Notes under the pieces: model-generated
The model's database searches: none
What the model saw: only the letters and a program-made list of their open reading frames with translations
Told to the model about the DNA's origin: nothing
Assembly (NCBI GenBank): GCA_012269985.1
Contig: JAAXJF010000079.1
Span: 1 to 53,501, forward strand
Direction: 5' to 3'
Origin: Acidimicrobiaceae bacterium
Lineage (GTDB): Bacteria > Actinomycetota > Acidimicrobiia > Acidimicrobiales > Ilumatobacteraceae
Length of the DNA: 53,501 nt
Position numbers and translations under genes: made by a program
In this document: positions 8,749-16,335 of the stretch, one piece after another
Position numbering within the stretch: the first letter of the stretch is position 1
Layout: each line of letters begins with the position of its first letter

Positions 8749-9558
8749 CTACATCGGCGAGATGACAAGCGATTGAACGGCCCGCCCTACCGGGCCCTGC
8801 TCGTCAAATAAGAGGGCGTCTGCCATTCCAATGCCATCGGGACTCCAATGCGAGGTTGCTTCAGACCTGAACCACTCTCCGACTGGCTCTCGGTGTAAGT
8901 GAATACTGAGGTCGGTATTCATAAAGCCAAAATCGAGCGGCTCGCCATTTCGAGAAATTGCATTACCGCAGTCGGCGAGAGGGCAGATTCGTTGAAATCC
9001 TGATGCTGAGGCGTTGGTGAAGAGAGGTACGGTTCGAAGCCATATCGACGTTGGTCCGGTTGAGTTGTCGTGGCCATCGGGGTAACGGGTTTCTACACCA
9101 TTAATAAAGCCGACCGACCCGTGGCGGGTGGCATCAAAGACAAACGGCCCTGGCGTTGACGCCTCAAGCGGAATCGAATCAACTGCGATCGTGGGAATGT
9201 CGGGCTGCGGGGTTCGAGAGGCAAGGTGAGCACTGTGACTTACAGCGATGAGCACGTCATCGAGATCGCGCAGTTCGATTCTGCTCGTCGCTACGTTGCG
9301 TCCAGGTTTAGTCACTGTTGCAGTCAGGGTGAATCCGGCCATTGGAATCGGTTTCATGATCTCTGTTGTCAGGCGAACGAGCCGGAGGTCAGGAAGGGCC
9401 TGTCCGGCGGCGCGGGCAATTGCCCCAGTTGGTGGCCCGGCGTGGCACGAGTCGGGATCCCACGGGCCTCGGCACAATGACGTTGGTCGGAGTATCTCTG
9501 TGCCGTCCGGTTGAGTTTCGATCTCAATGAACCCTGCTGGATTGTCAGACGATGACAT
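8749..9558 (-). CDS. acyl-CoA thioesterase-like (TesB/hotdog) protein
   Basis: A protein of about 269 aa with the double-hotdog layout of the acyl-CoA thioesterase family: an N-terminal half with 'CRGPWDPDSCHAGPPTGAIAR', a central strand pair 'RLTTEIMKPIPM', and a C-terminal hotdog ending 'SHWSPDGIGMADALLFDEQGPVGRAVQSL', where the closing strand is characteristic. Members hydrolyse acyl-CoA to free acid and CoA, in keeping with the many acyl-CoA enzymes nearby. ATG 9558 fits the family better than an ATG 18 bp upstream. The stop codon is TAG at a natural family end, which shows that TAG terminates normally in this genome. It is divergent from the GMC oxidoreductase. Confidence 0.75.
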   Translation of the reverse strand: MSSSDNPAGFIEIETQPDGTEILRPTSLCRGPWDPDSCHAGPPTGAIARAAGQALPDLRLVRLTTEIMKPIPMAGFTLTATVTKPGRNVATSRIELRDLDDVLIAVSHSAHLASRTPQPDIPTIAVDSIPLEASTPGPFVFDATRHGSVGFINGVETRYPDGHDNSTGPTSIWLRTVPLFTNASASGFQRICPLADCGNAISRNGEPLDFGFMNTDLSIHLHREPVGEWFRSEATSHWSPDGIGMADALLFDEQGPVGRAVQSLVISPM

Positions 9559-9635
9559 AGCTAGATGATGGCGCACTTTTCGGGTGAGTCGCTTGTTGGC
9601 ATTGCAGAATTCTTGAGGGCTGGCAGGATAGACGA

Positions 9636-10760
9636 GTGGAACAGCGCTGGACGGTCGTTGGTGGGGGAGTTGCCGGATCGGTCATCGCTGCACGGCTGGC
9701 GGAGGCGGGAGCGGCAGTCACGCTCATCGAACTTGGGGTCGACGGCGCAACGCCAGACGATATGCATGAAGCGGCACAGATTCCGGGTCGCACGATCGAC
9801 GGCCTGCGTGTGCGGCGTGTTGAGGGTGGACCTTACGTCTCGTATACCGCAGGCTCTGGCCTCGGCGGAGGGTCAGCAATCAATGCCGGGCTTGCGTCGA
9901 GCACGGGTCCATTCTTTTTGCAACACCGACTGCCAGTTGAAGGTGAAGGAATCAACCAACGAGTGCGTCGAAACGGGTCACGCGCATCGGTTGCTGAGGT
10001 GTATCTCAACGCATTGCGCTCAAAGGTGGAGATTCGGTCAAGCACAACGGTGGAACGTGTCGTCATGGGCGATGCACAGGCCTGCGGTGTCGAACTCAAC
10101 TCGGGAGAGATCGTGGAGGCCGATCGCATCGTCGTTTGCGCCGGAGCGTTGATGTCGCCGTTGTTGTTGATGAAGTCGGGGTTCGCCGTTGAGGGCCTAG
10201 GTCGCCGGCTCCAGGATCATCCGAGCGTCGCTCTCAGATATCGCAATGATGGCTTGCCTTCAACAATGTTGATAGCGCGACGCTCTGGCGGGGTGCAGGT
10301 CATTGAAACCGTTGTCGGTGATGAGGTGTGGGTTGTACCAGCGCTCATGCGCCCAACTTCGACCGGCGTCATCGGTGCCAATGACAACGGGGAGATTGAG
10401 GCACAGTTTCGGCTTTGCCAACACGTGGGCGAGCAAGAACTGCTGTTGGCTGCGGTGACAAAAGTTGCTGCCGAGCACGCTCACCGCGAGGGTATCGACG
10501 TTCCGAGACCCGGGCGCGAAGGCGAGTGGCTTATGGATCGGCTCGCTTCGACAACTTCGGTTTATAGCCATGCAACCGGCGGGTGTTGCATGGGTGAGGT
10601 CACCGATCGCCTCGGGAGGGTGAAGGGTATCGAAAACCTTTTTGTCGCTGATTCGTCTGTCTTCCCAGCGATCCCGTCGGTGAATCCGATGATTCCCACG
10701 GTGCAGCTGGCTGAAACGCTCAGTGATCGCTGGAGAGACGCAGGGCTCGTTTCTGGCTGA
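9636..10760 (+). CDS. GMC-family FAD oxidoreductase
   Basis: A flavoprotein of 374 aa. The FAD-binding Rossmann motif GGGVAGSVIAARL opens the protein and an acidic 'LIELG' ends the second strand. 'GSGLGGGSAINAGL' is the GMC signature region. The C-terminal catalytic His lies in 'SHATGGCCMG' and the partner Asn in 'SVNPMIPT'. Known members oxidise alcohols or sugars such as choline, glucose or cholesterol. It is shorter than the usual 500-550 aa, with a reduced substrate domain, so the substrate cannot be inferred. GTG start at 9636. Its 3' end overlaps the convergent SURF1 gene by 41 bp. Confidence 0.82.
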   Translation: MEQRWTVVGGGVAGSVIAARLAEAGAAVTLIELGVDGATPDDMHEAAQIPGRTIDGLRVRRVEGGPYVSYTAGSGLGGGSAINAGLASSTGPFFLQHRLPVEGEGINQRVRRNGSRASVAEVYLNALRSKVEIRSSTTVERVVMGDAQACGVELNSGEIVEADRIVVCAGALMSPLLLMKSGFAVEGLGRRLQDHPSVALRYRNDGLPSTMLIARRSGGVQVIETVVGDEVWVVPALMRPTSTGVIGANDNGEIEAQFRLCQHVGEQELLLAAVTKVAAEHAHREGIDVPRPGREGEWLMDRLASTTSVYSHATGGCCMGEVTDRLGRVKGIENLFVADSSVFPAIPSVNPMIPTVQLAETLSDRWRDAGLVSG

Positions 10761-11496
10761 CCTTCATCGCAACTACCCAGCCCGCGAGAATCGCTAGCGA
10801 AAACACGAACCACTGAATCGCATACGACAAATGGTTCCCTTCACTGAGGTCGGGAGCGATTACCGGTTCTGGGACCCCTGACACCTCCGGGGGGTCTGAA
10901 GAGAGCAGGTCCATATACATCGGAAGAAGGTCACCCGGAATTTGAGGATCGAGGCGAGACAGATCGAGCCGCTGTACTTCGGTAAGCACACCTTCTGATG
11001 GGTCTCGTGCTCCAAGAAGCGATCGTTCCTGGCTCGGATGAAGCCTTCCGGTGACCTCAACCGATACGGAGGGAACATCTGGGGCTTCGACACCAAGCGG
11101 CACAAAACCGCGACTCACGAGTAGCACCCGAGTGTCGTCAAGTCGCAATGGCACAACAAGATTGTCGCCAGCACGACCATTCTGCGACCGATTGACAACG
11201 CGAATTGCGTGCTCAGGAAGGTAGGTGCCTGAAACGGTGGCCGACCTCCACTCGATGTCTGCTGCGAGTACGTCGGCACCATCGCTGTCAATCACGACAT
11301 CATCTGGGACGAGAACGTCCAAGGCGACCGCAGGTTCACTGAAGCGCTGCTCGACTACAGCATTAAATGTTTGGCGTTCATCGAGTCGGCGAAGTTGCCA
11401 TAGACCGAGGTTGAACAGAGTGACCGCCGCAATAATCACAACAAGGTGAAATGCAATCCACTTCGGTGAGAGAAACAGTGCCCAACGACCTCGCAT
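10720..11496 (-). CDS. SURF1-family protein
   Basis: A membrane protein of about 258 aa assisting cytochrome c oxidase assembly (heme a insertion in studied bacteria). It has the diagnostic plan of two terminal membrane helices, 'WIAFHLVVIIAAVTLFNLG' followed by 'LWQLRRL' near the N-terminus and 'SYAIQWFVFSLAILAGWVV' at the C-terminus, flanking an extracytoplasmic domain. 'GTYLP' and 'SRGFVP' are typical internal motifs. ATG 11496 gives the family-like start; an ATG at 11562 would overlap the divergent gene. This supports an aerobic respiratory organism. Confidence 0.88.
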   Translation of the reverse strand: MRGRWALFLSPKWIAFHLVVIIAAVTLFNLGLWQLRRLDERQTFNAVVEQRFSEPAVALDVLVPDDVVIDSDGADVLAADIEWRSATVSGTYLPEHAIRVVNRSQNGRAGDNLVVPLRLDDTRVLLVSRGFVPLGVEAPDVPSVSVEVTGRLHPSQERSLLGARDPSEGVLTEVQRLDLSRLDPQIPGDLLPMYMDLLSSDPPEVSGVPEPVIAPDLSEGNHLSYAIQWFVFSLAILAGWVVAMKVSQKRALRLSSDH

Positions 11497-11555
11497 GACA
11501 AAACTGACCGTATCTGGCCAAGGTGCGTCATGCGAGTCTGCGCGAGAATAAGACC

Positions 11556-12038
11556 GTGACATTTGACCCAGCCGACTTCACCATCTCGCACCGAGAAAAG
11601 ATCGAATGGATGCTCGAGACCAACGGATGGGCGCTCGAGGCGGTTCGGCCATCGGTCGACGATGCTCAAGCAACCCCCGCTCATGCATACTCCATCGGAG
11701 TTACTGCCCTCACCGGTTTTCCAGAAATTCTTGTCGTCGGGCTCGCACCGGCGACGGCGAATGACGTGATCAGCGTTGCGGTAGATGCTCTGAAAGGTGG
11801 GACTGACATTCCGACCGGATGCGAGCTGGTGGGTTTACTCGATGGTGAGCAGCGATGCGCATTTGCCCCGCTCACCGACGAAGTCGCCACCTCGTGGTGT
11901 CCGGCACTCGAGGAGTTCACCACTGCATCAATTTGTGTCGTGCAGATGCTGTACCCAGACCGGCAGGGCTTTTTGCCATATGAAGCGGGCTACGAACAGC
12001 GGATGCGCTACGCCCAGCCAGTTATTGGACAGATGTGA
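11556..12038 (+). CDS. DUF4262-type protein
   Basis: A soluble protein of 160 aa similar in pattern to the DUF4262 family: 'WALEAV' followed by 'PAHAYSIGVTALTGFPEILVVGL' and a closing 'QMLYPDRQGFLPYEAGY'. No catalytic role is known for the family. The GTG start at 11556 keeps it clear of the divergent SURF1 gene, and its stop overlaps the GTG start of the DCC protein (GTGA), so the two are co-translated. Confidence 0.7.
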   Translation: MTFDPADFTISHREKIEWMLETNGWALEAVRPSVDDAQATPAHAYSIGVTALTGFPEILVVGLAPATANDVISVAVDALKGGTDIPTGCELVGLLDGEQRCAFAPLTDEVATSWCPALEEFTTASICVVQMLYPDRQGFLPYEAGYEQRMRYAQPVIGQM

Positions 12039-12445
12039 CGCCACCAGCCAACCTGCCAGCGCTGATTTTCGATGGTGACTGCGGGTTTTGTACCTCCTCG
12101 GCGAACAAGGCTAGAGAGTGGTTGAGGCTCCCACGAGTAGAGCCATGGCAACATGCAGATCTTCCGCCACTCGGACTCACCCCACATGAATGCAACGAGG
12201 CTCTTCAATGGGTTGGTGTCGATGGGGAGATCCACAGCGGTCATGCTGCGGTCGCTGCGGCAATGCGCTTTCGTGGCGGACTGTGGGGAGTGCTCGGGCG
12301 AGTGATCCCGCTGCCGGTAATCAACATTCTTGGTAGTGCTGCGTATCGCGTGATTGCACGCAACCGACACCGTTTGCCCGGAGGCACCCCAGCGTGTGCG
12401 ATTGATCAAACGAGCGCGGCCGACGACGACCGCGGCGACCGTTGA
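12035..12445 (+). CDS. DCC-family thiol-disulfide oxidoreductase (DUF393)
   Basis: A small thioredoxin-like protein of 136 aa with the family hallmark 'FDGDCGFCT', giving a CxxC redox pair at the first helix as Cys-Gly-Phe-Cys. A hydrophobic segment 'GLWGVLGRVIPLPVINILGSAAY' may contact membrane. Family members are predicted thiol-disulfide oxidoreductases; no partner is known. Translation is coupled to the upstream DUF4262 gene through a 4-bp overlap. The last 15 or so residues are low complexity and rich in Asp. Confidence 0.8.
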   Translation: MTPPANLPALIFDGDCGFCTSSANKAREWLRLPRVEPWQHADLPPLGLTPHECNEALQWVGVDGEIHSGHAAVAAAMRFRGGLWGVLGRVIPLPVINILGSAAYRVIARNRHRLPGGTPACAIDQTSAADDDRGDR

Positions 12446-12492
12446 TGACGACTCCCGTGCATTCGCCGTTGAATACTGCTAGCGTTTGAACA

Positions 12493-12605
12493 GCATTCAG
12501 AGCGGTCGGAGTCGTAGTGCTCTTGGCCCGGCAACCTGGGTTCGCCCCCAAGGTGCTTGCACACGATGTGCGATGCGGTCGGATACCCGGCAAACCGGCG
12601 CCGAT
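12493..12605 (+). promoter_or_regulatory. SAM riboswitch (SAM-I/SAM-IV clan) before metX
   Basis: The leader folds into the SAM-clan core: closing stem GCATT (12493-12497) with GATGC (12572-12576), P2 AGAGC (12499-12503) with GCTCT (12519-12523), the conserved GGCCCGGCAACC junction, P3 ACCTGGG with CCCAAGGT, and P4 GCACA-CGA-TGTGC. A GC-rich 3' tail (GGTCGGATACCCGG onward) may form the extra pseudoknot of SAM-IV-type elements common in actinobacteria. Its place just upstream of a methionine biosynthesis gene fits repression by S-adenosylmethionine. Exact subclass and ends are uncertain. Confidence 0.8.
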
Positions 12606-12657
12606 TCGCTCAGATGCACAGTGTTGTTGTGTTGCTGAACGCGAGGAGGTGAAGGAA

Positions 12658-13827
12658 ATGGCTGAAGATCTACCGGTAACAGGTGCCTGGGCGCCGGGAG
12701 ACCCTGTTGGTCGTCGTCAATTCTTTACCTTTGCTGACGATCGGCCATTTGCTCTTGACTCGGGGTCAGTACTGCAGTCGGTCACGCTCGCCTACGAAAC
12801 GTGGGGTGAACTCAACAGCGATGCGTCGAATGCAATCCTCATCTGCCATGCGTGGACCGGTGATTCACATGCCGCTGGCCGAGCCGAACTTGGACACCCT
12901 GCCCCGGGCTGGTGGGACGCCTTGATTGGGCCGGGGCTTGCCATTGACACAAACGAGTTTTTTGTGGTGTGCTCGAACGTGCTCGGTGGCTGTCAAGGTT
13001 CGACAGGGCCCGCCTCTATTGACCCAAACAGTTCCGATGGGGCGCCGTACGGTCCTCGGTTTCCAGTGGTCACCATTCGAGACATGGTTCGCGCTCAAGA
13101 ACGTTTATCTCGACACTTAGGCATCAATCGTTGGGCATCGGTGATTGGCGGATCGATGGGTGGCATGCAGGTGCTCGAATGGGCGGCAACCTACCGACGC
13201 CGTGTCGGTTCAATCATCCCGATTGCAACATGCCTTCAGGCATCAGCTCAACAGATTGCCTGGGGAATGATCGGTCGACGAGCGATCTCAATCGATCCGA
13301 AATGGCAGGGTGGCGACTACTACGACGCTGCGCCCGGGCAGGGCCCAGCCGAAGGACTCTCCATCGCTCGTCAAGTTGCTCAGGTGACCTTTCGGAGCGA
13401 CAACGTCTTCACTGAACGTTTTGGTCGCGCCGTTGCCGATCGCTCCACCGGTGATCGCTTCGGTCTCTGGCAAGAATTTCAGGTCGAGAGCTACCTCAAC
13501 TACCACGGCGAAAAACTTGCCCGCCGTTTCGACGCAAACAGTTACTTGCTGATTTCAAAGGCAATGGATCTTCACGACGTTGGGTGGGGACGCCAGTCGG
13601 TTGAACGAGCGTTGCGTGACGTTGACATGCCGTGCCTCTCAATCGGTGTCACGAGCGACATCTTGTATCCCGCATACCAACAGCAACAGATCGCTGATGC
13701 GTTCATCGCTGCCGGAGCGCCCACCGAATTTGTGGGGATTGACTCTCCTCACGGTCACGATGCGTTCCTCATGGAGACTGAGCAGATGAGCGCTCCGATT
13801 GCGGCTTTCTTGAACCGTCTCGGCTAA
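12658..13827 (+). CDS. metX: homoserine O-acetyltransferase
   Basis: An alpha/beta-hydrolase-fold acyltransferase of 389 aa that activates homoserine for methionine synthesis. The nucleophile Ser is in 'GGSMGG', the catalytic Asp in 'TSDILYP' and His in 'SPHGHDAF'; the family marker 'TGPASIDP' and 'GPRFPVVTIRDMVRAQ' are present. Whether acetyl- or succinyl-CoA is used cannot be settled by eye; MetX proteins of actinobacteria are usually acetyltransferases. ATG 12658 is chosen because a strong AGGAGGT ribosome site lies about 8 bp upstream and the family N-terminus starts there. The riboswitch ahead implies control by S-adenosylmethionine. Confidence 0.92.
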   Translation: MAEDLPVTGAWAPGDPVGRRQFFTFADDRPFALDSGSVLQSVTLAYETWGELNSDASNAILICHAWTGDSHAAGRAELGHPAPGWWDALIGPGLAIDTNEFFVVCSNVLGGCQGSTGPASIDPNSSDGAPYGPRFPVVTIRDMVRAQERLSRHLGINRWASVIGGSMGGMQVLEWAATYRRRVGSIIPIATCLQASAQQIAWGMIGRRAISIDPKWQGGDYYDAAPGQGPAEGLSIARQVAQVTFRSDNVFTERFGRAVADRSTGDRFGLWQEFQVESYLNYHGEKLARRFDANSYLLISKAMDLHDVGWGRQSVERALRDVDMPCLSIGVTSDILYPAYQQQQIADAFIAAGAPTEFVGIDSPHGHDAFLMETEQMSAPIAAFLNRLG

Positions 13828-13832
13828 CTGGC

Positions 13833-14600
13833 ATGCCCGAAGGACTCGAAGCAGCAATCTACGCCGATGCTGCAACTGAACTCATTGGGCATGTGGTTTC
13901 GTCCATCGAGGTTGATGACCGCTGCGCCGACTCGAATGAGTTCGCGATCCTTGTCGGTCAACGAGTACAGAATGTGCGTCGGCACGGCAAGCGGGTTGCG
14001 CTTGTGCTCGATGACGATCAACTGGAATTGTTCTTTGGCATGACCGGACGTGTCATCATCAACGATGTTGCACCAATCGGTGCGCTCAGATATGGGCCGT
14101 CATCTGAGCGCCCAGAATGGGATCGGCTCAAGTTGACAACCGATGTCGGCTCGTTGCGCGTCAACGATCCGCGACGTTGGGCTCGATTCACGCTCAACCC
14201 TGACTGGTCAACTCTTGGTGTCGACTTCATCTCCGACGCACATCAACTTGATGATGTGCTCGACCGGCAGCAGCGTCGTACGGCCGCAGTGAAGTCAGTG
14301 CTGCTCGATCAACGAGTTATCGCCGGCCTTGGGAACATGTTGGTCGATGAAGTTTTGTTCTCGGCAGGGATCGACCCTTGTCGCGCGTTTGAGTCCCTTA
14401 GCGTTGGTGAACGACGCCAACTCTCGACTCATATTTCGGCAGTCGTTACTCGACTGGGTGAACGCGGAGGAAGCCATACCGGAGTGCTGAGCCCAGAAGT
14501 TCGAGGAAGCCTTCCAGCATGCCCGCTCGACGGGGCCCCTCTTTCGCGTGTGAAGGTTTCCGGGCGAACCACAATCTTTTGTTCGCTCCACCAGCGCTAG
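13833..14600 (+). CDS. Fpg/Nei-family DNA glycosylase with altered zinc finger
   Basis: A 255-aa base-excision repair enzyme. The N-terminal Pro2 and Glu3 (catalytic nucleophile and acid) are kept in MPEGLE, the Lys of 'RRHGKRVAL' matches the conserved phosphate-contacting Lys, and the helix-two-turn-helix 'LDQRVIAGLGNMLVDEVLF' is clear. The C-terminal hairpin, normally a CxxC...CxxC zinc finger, reads C-P-L-D ... C-S-L-H, so two of four Cys are replaced by Asp and His. It may still bind zinc with mixed ligands or be zinc-less; this is inference. It begins 5 bp after metX and ends with TAG. Confidence 0.85.
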   Translation: MPEGLEAAIYADAATELIGHVVSSIEVDDRCADSNEFAILVGQRVQNVRRHGKRVALVLDDDQLELFFGMTGRVIINDVAPIGALRYGPSSERPEWDRLKLTTDVGSLRVNDPRRWARFTLNPDWSTLGVDFISDAHQLDDVLDRQQRRTAAVKSVLLDQRVIAGLGNMLVDEVLFSAGIDPCRAFESLSVGERRQLSTHISAVVTRLGERGGSHTGVLSPEVRGSLPACPLDGAPLSRVKVSGRTTIFCSLHQR

Positions 14601-14618
14601 GTCTGTCACACTCAAAGA

Positions 14619-14924
14619 GTGGAGGTCAGCCAGACGGTCGCACTGTGGGGAGCCAATGTGTCGGTTGGTGACTCTTCGGCGTCGGCCACAGTTGTTGTCA
14701 TCGTTGTCGTTCTCCTCGGCTTGGCTGTCGGACTTGGCGCGCTGGCCGTGTGGCTGTGGAGGGTTACGGCAGTCGACAGTCCTTCGCTGATGGTGCTTGA
14801 GCAAATGAGTTCACGGCGGTACCAAGACGCTAACGACGACGAGCGAGCAGTACTTCGAACCTCAGCGATTCCGGTCATCGCAGATGACGCCGAGATTGAC
14901 GACGAAGTACGATCTGAAGAATGA
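14619..14924 (+). CDS. small single-pass membrane protein, unknown function
   Basis: A 101-aa protein starting at GTG 14619, with one strong hydrophobic helix (about residues 24-48, rich in Val, Leu and Gly) followed by an acidic cytoplasmic-type tail ending in DDAEIDDEVRSEE. I recognise no family. Its ATGA overlap with the next gene shows it is translated and coupled to it, which supports it being real despite its size. Confidence 0.6.
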   Translation: MEVSQTVALWGANVSVGDSSASATVVVIVVVLLGLAVGLGALAVWLWRVTAVDSPSLMVLEQMSSRRYQDANDDERAVLRTSAIPVIADDAEIDDEVRSEE

Positions 14925-15163
14925 GCGATTCTCAACCAGGCCTTGATGTTGACGGAATGTTGGAGCGGTTCAAGGAGCGTGCTCTTGCCGTGAAGCAACG
15001 TCCTCTTCCGCCGGTGGCCGGCGATGAGCGTAAAGCGTTTATCGATCAGGCGAAGCAGGACTACATGGATTTTGCAATCGTCGGTGACGCATCTTGGGAG
15101 CTGAACGACGGTGTGTTGACGCTCACGGTAGATCTTCGCCCAGGCGGCGACTCCGAGACCTGA
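14921..15163 (+). CDS. small conserved-looking hypothetical protein
   Basis: An 80-aa soluble protein overlapping the upstream membrane protein gene by 4 bp. It has an amphipathic helical first half ('LERFKERALAVKQR', 'FIDQAKQDYMDFAIVGDASW') and a short beta segment 'GVLTLTVDLRP' at the end. No family or function can be named from the sequence. Codon use and coupling suggest a real gene. Confidence 0.6.
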   Translation: MSDSQPGLDVDGMLERFKERALAVKQRPLPPVAGDERKAFIDQAKQDYMDFAIVGDASWELNDGVLTLTVDLRPGGDSET

Positions 15164-15219
15164 TCGATTTGGCGGGTGTCCGCTCAGGGCACCGGGCTGG
15201 TAGATTTCTCTGTCACAAC

Positions 15220-15292
15220 GCGGACGTGGCTCAGCTGGTAGAGCATCACCTTGCCAAGGTGAGGGTCGCGGGTTCGAATCCCGTCGTCCGCT
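15220..15292 (+). tRNA. tRNA-Gly (GCC)
   Basis: A 73-nt cloverleaf: acceptor GCGGACG pairs with CGTCCGC, D-arm GCTC-AGCTGGTA-GAGC, anticodon loop TTGCCAA with anticodon GCC at 15253-15255, and T-arm CGGGTTCGAATCCCG. The 3' CCA is not encoded. It stands alone between two unrelated protein genes. Confidence 0.96.
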
Positions 15293-15297
15293 CTCTG

Positions 15298-15335
15298 CAA
15301 AGGCGCTCGGACATCCGGGTGCCTTTGTCATTTTT
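15298..15335 (+). terminator. terminator of tRNA-Gly
   Basis: CAAAGGC (15298-15304) pairs with GCCTTTG (15321-15327), with further weak pairing in the loop, followed by TCATTTTT. It lies 6 bp after the tRNA-Gly 3' end and fits a Rho-independent terminator. Confidence 0.75.
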
Positions 15336-15446
15336 GCGCTGCTCTTGAGCGAGTGGCATTTTCGCAACGGAATCTCAGATACATGGTCATCTTGATCTCA
15401 TGTTGTGCGACATACTGAAGCGGATTATCCGCAGAGGGAGACCGAA

Positions 15447-16304
15447 GTGAAGATCACATCAGCAAGGCGAGGCACCGACCTCATTTTTGGAGTGGTAAGT
15501 GATGACGAACTCGCAGATCTCAGCGCGTCGTTTTCGTCTCCTCAAGAGCTTGTCGCTGAAGCACACGCAGAGGGTGGTCGTAGTCGTATTGATTCGATGG
15601 CCGCTGAAGCGGAAAGGTTCAATCTTGGTGATGTGACCTTGTTGCCTCCGGTGCCATTTCCGCGCCGGATCCTTTGTGTAGGCAAGAACTACGCAGCTCA
15701 TATCGCGGAATCTGACCAAGCGGCTGCGGCCACGCCACATCCGGCGATCTTTACTCGGTTTCCCAGCTCTCTTGTTGGCCATGGCGAACATCTCGAGCGT
15801 TCACGAGCGAGCACGAGCTACGACTACGAGGGTGAACTTGCCATCATCATCGGCCAGCCGACAAGGTATGCCACTCGAGACAGCGCACTCGACGCGATTG
15901 CCGGATACGCCTGCTTTATGGATGGCACGATGCGAGATTTCCAGCGTCATACCTCACAGTTCGTTCCCGGAAAGTCGTTTGACCGTTCTGGAGCTTGCGG
16001 TCCGTGGATGGTGACCGCCGATGAGATCGCTGACCCGTACACGCTCACGTTGACTACTCGAGTCGACGGCAAAGTCGTTCAACAGGCATCGACCAGCCTG
16101 CTCATTCATGATCTAGAAGCGGTCATCATCTACTGCTCGACGTTTACGACGCTCGAGCCTGGCGACATCATCGCCACCGGCACTCCGGGGGGTGTCGGCT
16201 ATGTGAAAGAGCCGCCGTTGTGGCTTGAACCCGGCCGCGAGGTCTCAGTAGATGTCACCGAGGTCGGCACGCTCATCAATACGGTGATCGACGAACCCAG
16301 TTGA
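15447..16304 (+). CDS. fumarylacetoacetate hydrolase-family protein
   Basis: A 285-aa enzyme of the FAH superfamily, which cleaves or decarboxylates beta-diketo acids in aromatic and sugar-acid breakdown. The C-terminal catalytic domain starts at 'RRILCVGKNYAAHI'; the metal-binding acidic residues are seen in 'DYEGELAIII' and 'FMDGTMRDFQ', and 'GDIIATGTPGGVGY' is the family signature. GTG 15447 has an AGGGAG ribosome site; an upstream GTG at 15405 lacks support. It is convergent with the interrupted acyl-CoA synthetase. Confidence 0.87.
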   Translation: MKITSARRGTDLIFGVVSDDELADLSASFSSPQELVAEAHAEGGRSRIDSMAAEAERFNLGDVTLLPPVPFPRRILCVGKNYAAHIAESDQAAAATPHPAIFTRFPSSLVGHGEHLERSRASTSYDYEGELAIIIGQPTRYATRDSALDAIAGYACFMDGTMRDFQRHTSQFVPGKSFDRSGACGPWMVTADEIADPYTLTLTTRVDGKVVQQASTSLLIHDLEAVIIYCSTFTTLEPGDIIATGTPGGVGYVKEPPLWLEPGREVSVDVTEVGTLINTVIDEPS

Positions 16305-16335
16305 CAGCAGAGCACATCTGTTTGAAGCAGGGCTG

